Below, piece by piece: positions 7,694-14,491 of a DNA stretch of 22,888 nucleotides. Both the position numbers and the translations under genes were made by a program. Location of the stretch: positions 1 through 22,888 of the forward strand of contig CAJJYX010000027.1 of assembly GCA_905197435.1 (NCBI GenBank), given 5' to 3'. Each line of letters starts with the position of its first letter. Within the stretch, counting starts at the first letter, position 1. Source of the DNA: an uncultured Bacteroides sp. (GTDB lineage: Bacteria > Bacteroidota > Bacteroidia > Bacteroidales > Bacteroidaceae). The notes under the pieces were generated by a model. That model had not been told where the DNA came from, did no database searches, and worked only from the letters and a program-made list of their open reading frames with translations.

Positions 7694-9190
7694 TTATTGT
7701 TTTAAATACTTGTTTATTATTATTGTAGCTTGTTTGTCGCTTGGTCTTGGGGCATTCATTTCGACAAGGCTGCCTTGCTTGTCAAAAATGATATAGCGAG
7801 GAATCAGTTCTAACTTGATTGCTTCTAAGGTCTTGCTGTTTTTGGAATTAGTGATGATAAAATTGTTTTCTATCTCTGCCAAGCCTTCTTGCTTTGCAGC
7901 CTTTTCCCAGCTACTTTTCGTGTCGTTGTAGGCCAGATAAACAAATGCCACATCTTTCCCTTTATACAACCCCCTGAGTTTTGCCGAAGGAGTCATTTCT
8001 TCACAGCATGGCACACACCAGCTTGCCCAAAAATCCACATAAATTACTTTGCCTTTGTGCTTTTTCAGTAGCAGGCTCAGGTTGGTAGTCTTGCCCTGCA
8101 TGTCCTCCAACAGTAATTGGTTGGCATCGGCAGAAAGGTTGTATTGCTCTTTGATATTGTTGTATAGCGTTGTATCTTGGGTAGCCTGGAGGTATTTGTC
8201 GAGATAGTGATTGATGTCTTGTGCGGAAAAATTCTCTCTGATTTCCCCGATGCAACGTTTTAGCAGGATTTGCATTGATTTGGGTTGAAATGGTTTAGCA
8301 GATAGTTCTTCAAAGGTTTGTCGCCAGTCGTTGCTTCCTCCCTGGGATTTGCGTATTGTCGGAATATGCTGGTTGAAAAACCATAGGTAGTAGTCCAGAT
8401 ATTCATGGTATGAAGGATAGGAGGCATACTCATCGGAAATACCGGCTTCCATTCGGTGGTAGAAGGCGGTGTCCTCATTCAACATCCGCCGGGATTCATA
8501 GTCTTTCAGAGCAAGCAGGTATTGATAGTGATTGTATATCTTGTCCGAGATGATTTGCTGTTGCTTAAAGAGGTTGATGGTGTCTGTATATGCTGCTTTG
8601 TGACTATTGAACATAGAATGCAACGAGTCCAAAGGACAGTAGTCTGCCAAAAGCGAGGTCCAGTTGTTGGCTCGTATCACGTCAATGGTTTGAGCAATCC
8701 GCACCCAGTCGCTTCCCAAACATGTTTTTGCTTCTAAGTCGGAGTGTGTCCTCCCTTTCCGCAATTCATAGTTCATATTATAGATTCTGTTGCGTTCTGG
8801 ATGATATTTGCTGCTAAGAAGAGGATAATCTTGGCTGTCCATAGTGATGGTAACGGTATCTCCTTGTACTATTGGGAAATAAATATATTCAAAGTCGTGA
8901 TAACTTAGTGCTAATTCGGCAAAGGCATCGACAGAGGTAAAAACGATTGTATCAGCACTTGTTTGGGGCGTGTAACGAACCAAGTTTCCTTTATTGTCCA
9001 TATAAGATACTTTCGGTATTGGCAGGTGGGCTATTCCTCCTGCCGTTTTGTAAGGCTTAGGGGTGTATCTATCAAAACAAACAACTATTGCTTTACTTTC
9101 ATTTTCAGATTGTGCTTTGTCAGCTTTGCATGATGCAAAGAATATTAAGAGTACAAATAGGACGGTTTGAGAAATATTGTTTTTTTTCAT
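7694..9190 (-). CDS. TlpA-like thioredoxin-fold lipoprotein
   Basis: A 498-residue protein with a lipoprotein signal peptide (lipobox FFASC, modified cysteine C21), so it should be anchored in an envelope membrane facing the periplasm or beyond. The central part (about residues 40-360) is Tyr/Asp-rich and mainly helical, with no motif I can name. The C-terminal part (about 365-498) is an AhpC/TSA-TlpA-type thioredoxin domain with DFWASWCVPCC (C392, C395) and a cis-proline in LIPRYIIF (P464). TlpA proteins usually act as thiol-disulfide reductants. Paired with the VKOR fusion 9 bases downstream, it could isomerise or reduce wrongly paired disulfides in the exported peptide. It starts 146 bases after the precursor gene, separated from it by a hairpin. 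Similar lipoproteins are common in Bacteroides, so the pairing with the peptide is inference. Confidence 0.88.
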   Translation of the reverse strand: MKKNNISQTVLFVLLIFFASCKADKAQSENESKAIVVCFDRYTPKPYKTAGGIAHLPIPKVSYMDNKGNLVRYTPQTSADTIVFTSVDAFAELALSYHDFEYIYFPIVQGDTVTITMDSQDYPLLSSKYHPERNRIYNMNYELRKGRTHSDLEAKTCLGSDWVRIAQTIDVIRANNWTSLLADYCPLDSLHSMFNSHKAAYTDTINLFKQQQIISDKIYNHYQYLLALKDYESRRMLNEDTAFYHRMEAGISDEYASYPSYHEYLDYYLWFFNQHIPTIRKSQGGSNDWRQTFEELSAKPFQPKSMQILLKRCIGEIRENFSAQDINHYLDKYLQATQDTTLYNNIKEQYNLSADANQLLLEDMQGKTTNLSLLLKKHKGKVIYVDFWASWCVPCCEEMTPSAKLRGLYKGKDVAFVYLAYNDTKSSWEKAAKQEGLAEIENNFIITNSKNSKTLEAIKLELIPRYIIFDKQGSLVEMNAPRPSDKQATIIINKYLKQ

Positions 9191-9211
9191 GTTTTTTAGT
9201 TGGAGAGTGAA

Positions 9212-9277
9212 AATGTTGTAAGAATGAAAACGAAATTGACTGAAAAGTTACTTCGTTTTCATTCTTTTAGTAACATT
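9212..9277. promoter_or_regulatory. Long hairpin between precursor gene and thioredoxin gene
   Basis: Arms 9220-9234 and 9252-9266 are perfect 15-base inverted repeats (left arm AAGAATGAAAACGAA) around a 17-base loop. An outer 6-base stem (9212-9217 with 9272-9277) extends it. In the minus transcript it follows the precursor stop and precedes the TlpA-like gene. The 3' arm is U-rich, but no clean U run follows. It could be a partial terminator or an RNA-stabilising element that raises peptide mRNA over exporter mRNA. On the plus strand TTTT follows the stem. Confidence 0.65.
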
Positions 9278-9289
9278 CGCATATGCGAA
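9276..9289. repeat. Perfect 14-base palindrome TTCGCATATGCGAA
   Basis: This perfect palindrome lies 47 bases after the precursor stop codon (minus direction), next to the long hairpin. Its symmetry suits a dimeric DNA-binding protein, but as RNA it could also form a small stem. No function can be assigned from sequence. Confidence 0.55.
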
Positions 9290-9336
9290 CCGAGAACAAG
9301 GAGCTAATGTAAATCCTATTCTCTCCCTAAGAACCG

Positions 9337-9534
9337 TTAGCAATAACTACTGCTACCGCAACTGTCACAACACCAATGAGCTCCCTCACCAACAGCCCAA
9401 AATAGAGCTTGTGCTTTTGAAACATTGCAAATGACACTACCACTTCTGGATACAGCACCACAATTTCCTCCTCCTTTGATTGCTTTCATCTGAGTTTTGT
9501 TGAGAGCAATCTTTTTCAATTCATTAAAGTTCAT
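9337..9534 (-). CDS. GG-leader, six-cysteine exported peptide precursor
   Basis: A 65-residue peptide. Residues 1-22 form a charged amphipathic leader (ELKKIALNKTQMKAIKGG) ending in a double glycine, the type cut by C39 exporters and typical of Bacteroidetes natural-product precursors. Cleavage after G22 would give a 43-residue core beginning GNCGAV. The core carries six cysteines (25, 36, 55, 56, 59, 65), including the cluster WCCDSC and a C-terminal cysteine. It also has many Gly/Ser/Ala residues, like a bacteriocin. An even number of cysteines fits three disulfides. The gene is followed by two thiol-oxidoreductase genes, the C39 exporter and the adaptor. No lanthionine, YcaO or radical-SAM enzyme lies nearby. 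The ATG at 9534 gives the expected leader length. Toxin, signal or other role cannot be decided from sequence. I do not recognise a named family for the core. Confidence 0.82.
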   Translation of the reverse strand: MNFNELKKIALNKTQMKAIKGGGNCGAVSRSGSVICNVSKAQALFWAVGEGAHWCCDSCGSSSYC

Positions 9535-9607
9535 AATACTTAAACTAAGAATTAACTCTACTCTATTAAAGCTTTTCGATTCCGCTTATATTTTAGTGCA
9601 CGAAATA

Positions 9608-10021
9608 TCATAACTTGAATGTCCCTGTCATATAAACATCGTCCGCTTCTATCTCGATGAGATAGTTGCTACAGTTTTCGCCGTTTAGATCTATACTAAG
9701 AGTAGCAGGACTATTGTGTACTTCTGAATAGACAGTTTCGCCGGTAGATTCATTGGTGATAGTGACATTGACAACTTCAATGTTTTCATTGAAGCTGATA
9801 TTTACTACATCATTATATAGGTAAGCATCCGCTATTTGTCGTTGGATGCTGCGTTTGATGGGAAGTCCTTCCTCGCTTGTGCTTCCGGTACAGTCTTTGG
9901 TTTTTATCGGATAGCTTGTCAGTACAATTGTTCCTGCATTGGTTTGGCATTTCTGGGCAGTCGAAGTGGAAAGGCCGTTACAGAAGAATAGGATAAAGAT
10001 TAATACTTTTAGTGTTTTCAT
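9608..10021 (-). CDS. Small secreted DUF3244-like protein
   Basis: A 137-residue protein with a signal peptide (MKTLKVLIFILFFCNGLSTSTA then QKCQT, cleavage near residue 22). The rest is a beta-rich domain with the segments VVNISFNENIEVVNVTITNE, SPATLSIDLNGENC and a C-terminal DVYMTGTFKL. That resembles the DUF3244 family of Bacteroidetes, small Ig-like beta-sandwich secreted proteins. Three cysteines remain after cleavage. The ATG at 10021 was chosen because it starts a proper signal peptide and because a TAnnTTTG box lies 31 bases upstream. The longer reading to 10087 would begin upstream of that promoter. It precedes the precursor gene by 73 bases and is likely its first operon partner. Its role is unknown; carrier, immunity or unrelated envelope function are all possible. 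Confidence 0.75.
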   Translation of the reverse strand: MKTLKVLIFILFFCNGLSTSTAQKCQTNAGTIVLTSYPIKTKDCTGSTSEEGLPIKRSIQRQIADAYLYNDVVNISFNENIEVVNVTITNESTGETVYSEVHNSPATLSIDLNGENCSNYLIEIEADDVYMTGTFKL

Positions 10022-10051
10022 ATATAGGTACTTTTGGTGTTTCTTGTATTG

Positions 10052-10059
10052 CAAAGTTA
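10052..10059 (-). promoter_or_regulatory. -7 element of the DUF3244/precursor promoter
   Basis: TAACTTTG on the minus strand is a full match to TAnnTTTG. No TTTG occurs at the proper -33 distance. The first TGCCCAA repeat occupies that position instead, which suggests activator dependence. Confidence 0.55.
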
Positions 10060-10079
10060 GGAGTCCTGATGATTCGTCA

Positions 10080-10127
10080 CTGCCCAAAAAGTGCCCAATT
10101 TTTATCTTGGAGTGCCCAAAAAATGCC
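10080..10127. promoter_or_regulatory. Helically phased TGCCCAA direct repeats (candidate activator sites)
   Basis: Plus-strand copies are CTGCCCAA (10080-10087), GTGCCCAA (10091-10098) and GTGCCCAA (10112-10119), with a degenerate ATGCC at 10123. The steps of 11, 21 and 11 bases place them on one face of the helix. The first copy lies where the -33 box of the adjacent minus-strand promoter would be. The last overlaps the region just before the regulator stop codon. Confidence 0.6.
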
Positions 10128-11819
10128 TTAATAGCTGCTTTTTAACTGTTCTGCCAGAGAAAATAGTGCATTTTTCAAAGACAATCCTTGAGGCGCTTTC
10201 ATTTTCAATAGAATGTCTTTCGATTTTGTTTGGACAGTAGTGCGAGATTGTATATGAAGGAAATGCCCCATGTGCATGACGGGAACTTGCGCTAAATAGA
10301 GGCAGCATATCCGGATTTCTTCTGCAGACAGATTATATTTCTCATCAAGATAGGTGATGATTCCATACCATCCGGCATTTGTAAGGGCTATGAACTGACT
10401 CCACTCTTCTTCATTCAGATTCTCTTCTGTTTCTACTTTTGGGAGGTCTTTGGCTATCCGGGACACTTTAGTATAGAGTGTAGAAGTCTTGTATCCATTT
10501 TCCGTATAGGCTTGCTTCCCCAAAGTCAGTTGGTTGTTTTTCTCTTGCAAGGGTATATTCCCCTGCTCTTTCTCGGCAAGTTCTTGTTTCTTTAAATTTG
10601 CTTGGGTAATTTCTGTTTGTAGTCTTTCTTTCCATTCTTTTTTTTCAGCTTTATGCTGTAGGTATTTCTTTCTGAAATAGAATATGCAGATGAAGCTTAT
10701 GGCAAGAAAAATAGAGCTTACTGTACAGAGGATACGTGTGCTTCGCTCTGATATTGTTTGATTATTATTCCTTTCGTGTGCAATGATGACATTGAGAATA
10801 CTATGTCCTTGCTGATTAATTCGTGCACTGTCTTGATACCTTGCCCGCTTTCTTTCCCAAAGAATAGATGTTTCCAAATCCCCTTTTTTTTGTGCTATTT
10901 CCGACAAACGCATGCAAGCATCTACTTTAGTGTCATAGTATCTTTCTGCTTTGAATATTTTTTGTAGGAAAATGTCGGCAGAATCATATTGGTCGTTTAG
11001 GAAATATGCATTGCCCAGCAGCAGGAATGTTCTGTAGCAGTGCAGGGTGTCTTTCAGGCAAGCATAGTTGAGGCGTGCATATTGCAATGCTTGTCCTGGC
11101 TTGGGCATAAGATTGTAGAGCACACTCAGAGAGTGGTAGATAGGCACTAATATTGTACTGTCAGAGGATACTTTGCCAATAGACAAGGCCTGCAGTATCT
11201 GTTGCTCTGCTTTCGGATAATACTTTTTCCCTTGTTCAAGGCTTATCATTCCTCGCTGTGACAGGGCATAGCACAAGGAGACAGTGTCTTTTTGCGATTT
11301 GGCCAATAGTTCTGCCTGCTGGTAGATGGAATCTGCTTCGCAATTAAGGTCTTGTGTATAGTACAGATAGCCGAGGTTGCTGTACAAGGAGGCCTTTAGC
11401 TCCGCGTTTTCCGGACGGTCGTTGATGTGTGACAAGGCTATGTCATATTTGTCTAAAGCTTGGGAATAGTTGTTTTTATCTCTATAAAAACTTCCCCAAT
11501 AGTAGTATGCCCGTGCTTGCAGTGGGGCAATCTCATGTGCATCATAGTACCGTACGGCCACTTGTATCAGCGAATCATCCGTCTGCACTATGTAATTTTT
11601 GTCCCGTGCCTGTGTCAGCAGCAGTGCATGGTAGGCACGGTCTGCTTCTGTTCTCAGACTGTCGGCAGGCATGTTTTCCAGCATGTGCAGTGCGCTGTCC
11701 GGCTGTGAAGCCATCAGCGAGTCAGCCCATGCCAATTGTGTATTGTAGTCTGTCTTACCGTTGCAGGCTACCAATAGTACGGTCAGTATGGCCATAAGGG
11801 CTGTTGTTCGTCTTTTCAT
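10128..11819 (-). CDS. Membrane-spanning TPR lipoprotein with cytoplasmic helix-turn-helix (candidate regulator)
   Basis: A 563-residue protein. It has a lipoprotein signal (lipobox LLVAC, C19), a TPR-like helical array (about residues 25-340, e.g. ARAYYYWGSFYRDKNNY and YSNLGYLYYTQ) and one transmembrane helix (about 362-382, VSSIFLAISFICIFYF). A charged coiled coil follows (385-430), then a C-terminal region (about 470-563) in which LSAEEIRICCLYLAQV and QSRTTVQTKSKDILLKM resemble a LuxR-like helix-turn-helix seen in Bacteroides TPR regulators. This topology places the TPR sensor in the periplasm and the DNA-binding part in the cytoplasm. It would be a one-component system reading envelope signals. 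It ends 106 bases before the DUF3244 start, and the TGCCCAA repeats between them are the obvious candidate target. The HTH call is by pattern, not by search. Confidence 0.75.
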   Translation of the reverse strand: MKRRTTALMAILTVLLVACNGKTDYNTQLAWADSLMASQPDSALHMLENMPADSLRTEADRAYHALLLTQARDKNYIVQTDDSLIQVAVRYYDAHEIAPLQARAYYYWGSFYRDKNNYSQALDKYDIALSHINDRPENAELKASLYSNLGYLYYTQDLNCEADSIYQQAELLAKSQKDTVSLCYALSQRGMISLEQGKKYYPKAEQQILQALSIGKVSSDSTILVPIYHSLSVLYNLMPKPGQALQYARLNYACLKDTLHCYRTFLLLGNAYFLNDQYDSADIFLQKIFKAERYYDTKVDACMRLSEIAQKKGDLETSILWERKRARYQDSARINQQGHSILNVIIAHERNNNQTISERSTRILCTVSSIFLAISFICIFYFRKKYLQHKAEKKEWKERLQTEITQANLKKQELAEKEQGNIPLQEKNNQLTLGKQAYTENGYKTSTLYTKVSRIAKDLPKVETEENLNEEEWSQFIALTNAGWYGIITYLDEKYNLSAEEIRICCLYLAQVPVMHMGHFLHIQSRTTVQTKSKDILLKMKAPQGLSLKNALFSLAEQLKSSY

Positions 11820-11842
11820 GTAGCCTACAGCTTGGTATCTTG

Positions 11843-11850
11843 CAAAGATA
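11843..11850 (-). promoter_or_regulatory. -7 element of the TPR/HTH regulator promoter
   Basis: TATCTTTG on the minus strand, 23 bases upstream of the regulator ATG, fully matches TAnnTTTG. The expected -33 area is A-rich with no TTTG, so only the -7 box is supported. Confidence 0.5.
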
Positions 11851-11940
11851 ATGTTTTTTGTTTAGCTTGTTCTTGTTTGTTTGTGTTTTTTCTAATGTTG
11901 TTAGCCGTGAAGTGATGCTTCTTTACATCTCATGCCGGGC

Positions 11941-12900
11941 TTATAATATCGCCTGATAGAGGGCGATAATAGAGGCGACCTTCATAAAATCATTTTGCAG
12001 TGCCGCCATTTGGGCTGAGAGTAGGTTCTCTTGGGCTGTCAAGACTTCGAGGTAATTGCTGCTGCCATTCTCTTGGAGCGGGCGGGTGGACTTCACAGTG
12101 CGCTCCAGGGATTTTACTTGGTTCTCCAACAAAACGGATTTGGCGTTGTAAGTCTGGACTTGGGTCAAGGCATTGTTCACTTCGACTCCTGCATTCAAGA
12201 GGGCCTGCTGGAATTGGAGGCGAGCTTCCTCTTGCTGCGACTGCTTTATTTTCAAGTCGGCTTTCAAACGGCCGTTTTGGAAGATTGGTTGTGTCAGCGA
12301 GGCAATGGCTTCAAAAAGCATCTTGCCGGGATTGACTATCATACCCGCTGAGTTTGTCCATCCTGCCGTGCCCGACAGGGTGATGGATGGATAGAAAGCC
12401 GCCCTTGCTTCCTTGACCGCATAGACAGACGCTGCCAGGTTCATCTCTGCTTGGCGAACGTCAGGACGGGCAGAAAGACGAGACAATGGAATGCCTTGGC
12501 TTGATGCAAGGTTGATACCCGTTAACTTTGAAGCGCTTTGAAGCTGTTTGGGGCTCTCATCGAAGTCGCCTGCATGGAATGCGAGCGCTACAGCATTTGC
12601 ACTATCCCCTACAAGTATTTTTATCGCATTCATGCTCTCCCGGATTTGTTGTTCCAAATCAATGGCAGTGACCTTCACCTGTTCTCGGCTCGCCTCTGCT
12701 TGCGAAACTGCAGCATCGGTGTATTGCCCTTCTTCCATGAACGCCTTCATAGCCCTCACGGTTTCATTCCAAACGTCTATCGACTGATTGGCAAGCATGA
12801 GTTGCGAATGGAGCAAGGCGCAAGTGTAATACTCCCGGGCGATGCTTGCTATCAGATTCACTTGCACGGCTTGCTGATAAGGAATGGATAGACAGGTGAC
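11941..12900 (-). pseudogene. 5'-truncated outer-membrane efflux protein (TolC/NodT-like) remnant
   Basis: The frame encodes the C-terminal two thirds of an RND-type outer-membrane factor. Recognisable parts are QAVQVNLIASIAREYY, LARLSARPDVRQAE-like text (seen as SRLSARPDVRQAEMNLA), the strand AAFYPSITLSGTAGW and LTQPIFQNGRLKADLKIKQ. The end, NYLEVLTAQENLLSAQMA, is typical for the family. A complete protein has about 450-480 residues with a lipoprotein signal. Here homology fades near 12890-12900, and the sensor-kinase gene ends at 12953. A GTG at 12867 could start a 308-residue product, but this would lack a full barrel. The missing 5' part points to a deletion. No IS-like sequence is visible at the junction. 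If expressed it is probably not a functional channel. Confidence 0.8.
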
Positions 12901-12952
12901 CTCGTACCGCTGCTTCCTCTTCCATGATTGCCAAAGAACGGCATGGGTGCTA

Positions 12953-14458
12953 TCAGGTATGCAGCTCCAGTACGAACCGTGCCCCTTTGGTGTATCCGGT
13001 GTCCAGCATCAGGCTGCCGTTCATCTTGGTGGCAATCAGTGAGCAGATGGGCAGTCCCAGGCCGTCTCCTTGTGTCAGGTCTTTCACTTCGGTGAAAGGC
13101 TTGAAGATGTTTCCGCGTTGCTCTTCGGGAATGCCGCAACCGGTATCACTGACGATGAATTGGTGGGTATGCGCACCGCGTTTCTTGAAGTCCAGCCATA
13201 TCTTTCCTCCGGCAGGGGTGTACCGGGCGGCGTTCTCCAACAGGTGAAGCAAGATGCGTTCCAGTTGTTCGGGATTGATTTTCACATTCAGTTTGGGGGC
13301 GTTGACGGTCAGAGTGACATCCTCTTGCGTCATTCCCTTGATTTTGTCCATAATGCCTTCGCAGAAAGCGGCGATGTTCTTTTCCTGCATTTCGTAGGGC
13401 TCGGACAAGGTGTTTTCCAGCTCGGACAGTTCCTGGATGTGATCGGAGAATGTATGCAAGGCTTTTACTCCCGGCAGTGAAGCGTCGAGCGTATCCAGCG
13501 TAGGTCCCATCTGGACGGATATATTCCGGATGAATTTTGTTTTCAGCTCGTTGTGCTCGTTGGCGATGCTGATGGCCTTCTTCTGCTTGCGGGTAAGGAC
13601 GACGAAGCGCAATAGCACGATGGCGCCGGATACCAAGGCTGCGGCAAGGATGGCGGCCAGTATGCAGAGCCCGATGATGATGTACTGCTTGGCGCTCAGA
13701 GAACCGTCCTTCTCGCGGATGGTGGCAAGGCTTTCGTCGTACTTCTTCTTCAAGACATTCAGCTCATCCTGTGCGGTAAGCGCTTTTACGGAGTCGTTCC
13801 AAAGGATATACTTGTCATAGGTGCGTGCCACCAGTGCGGCATTGTTTGCCTTGCGGGCTATGCCGATGAGCGTCTTGTAGCATTCGTCCACTTTGGCATA
13901 GTTTTTTTGTTCCTTGTATTGCCCTATCAGGCGGTTGATTGCCGCGTCACCTTGCGCATTCATGCCGAAGGTGTAATAATAGTCGGCCTGCGTGTAGAGG
14001 AAGTCGTTGCTCAGGGAATCGTTGCGGGAAGCCTTGGCGCTTTCTTCCAGGCGGGTCAGTTGTTCTTTGGCGCGGGCCGGGTTCTTCAGGTCGATATACA
14101 TTTGCAGGCGCTCCTTGTTGATGCGGAAACGCAAGTCGGGCATGGCCTTTCCCGTTTTCCGTTCACCGGCAGCCACCGCTTGTTCGATGCCACGCAGCAG
14201 CTCGAAGGCTTCCTTGTAATAGTTCTCACGGTGGTAGAGGGCGCTGGCGTTGATGCCGCATTCCACCGTCCGGGCATACTTATCTTGCGTGGCAAAAGCA
14301 TTGTAGGCTTGCAGGAAGAGGTAGCGGGCTTGGGTGTATTCCTTTTTCGTGAGCTTTTCCTGAGCTTGGCTCATCAGTTCGTCTGCAGAACTCTGTGCAT
14401 GTATCTGGTTACAAATACATAAGGCGGTCAGCAGAAGCATCGGAATTATTTTCTTCAT
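12953..14458 (-). CDS. TPR sensor protein with histidine-kinase ATPase domain but no phosphoacceptor histidine
   Basis: A 501-residue protein: signal peptide (1-21, ending IHAQ), periplasmic helical TPR-like repeats (about 25-245), a transmembrane helix (about 258-286) and a cytoplasmic part. The HATPase domain shows an N box HLLENAARYTP (N409), G1 box DTGCGIP (438-444) and G2 box GDGLGLPI. The segment that normally reads ISHE(I/L)RTPL is here ISVQMGPTL (313-321), with V315 where the phosphorylated histidine belongs. It may therefore bind ATP without autophosphorylating, act as a regulatory partner of another kinase, or use another residue. No response regulator gene is adjacent. The start at 14458 gives a good signal peptide. 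The stop is followed directly by the efflux remnant. Confidence 0.85.
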   Translation of the reverse strand: MKKIIPMLLLTALCICNQIHAQSSADELMSQAQEKLTKKEYTQARYLFLQAYNAFATQDKYARTVECGINASALYHRENYYKEAFELLRGIEQAVAAGERKTGKAMPDLRFRINKERLQMYIDLKNPARAKEQLTRLEESAKASRNDSLSNDFLYTQADYYYTFGMNAQGDAAINRLIGQYKEQKNYAKVDECYKTLIGIARKANNAALVARTYDKYILWNDSVKALTAQDELNVLKKKYDESLATIREKDGSLSAKQYIIIGLCILAAILAAALVSGAIVLLRFVVLTRKQKKAISIANEHNELKTKFIRNISVQMGPTLDTLDASLPGVKALHTFSDHIQELSELENTLSEPYEMQEKNIAAFCEGIMDKIKGMTQEDVTLTVNAPKLNVKINPEQLERILLHLLENAARYTPAGGKIWLDFKKRGAHTHQFIVSDTGCGIPEEQRGNIFKPFTEVKDLTQGDGLGLPICSLIATKMNGSLMLDTGYTKGARFVLELHT

Positions 14459-14491
14459 ACGTAAGTTTGTTTATAAAGGTAGAATAAAAGC

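Noticed and set aside
8025..8032. Another TGCCCAA occurrence as a regulator site
   Set aside because: It lies inside the thioredoxin-lipoprotein coding region as a single copy without phased partners, so chance is the simplest explanation.
9337..9534. Lanthipeptide precursor
   Set aside because: The leader and cysteines could fit, but no dehydratase or cyclase gene is present in the window, while two thiol-oxidoreductase genes are adjacent. Disulfides are the better explanation.
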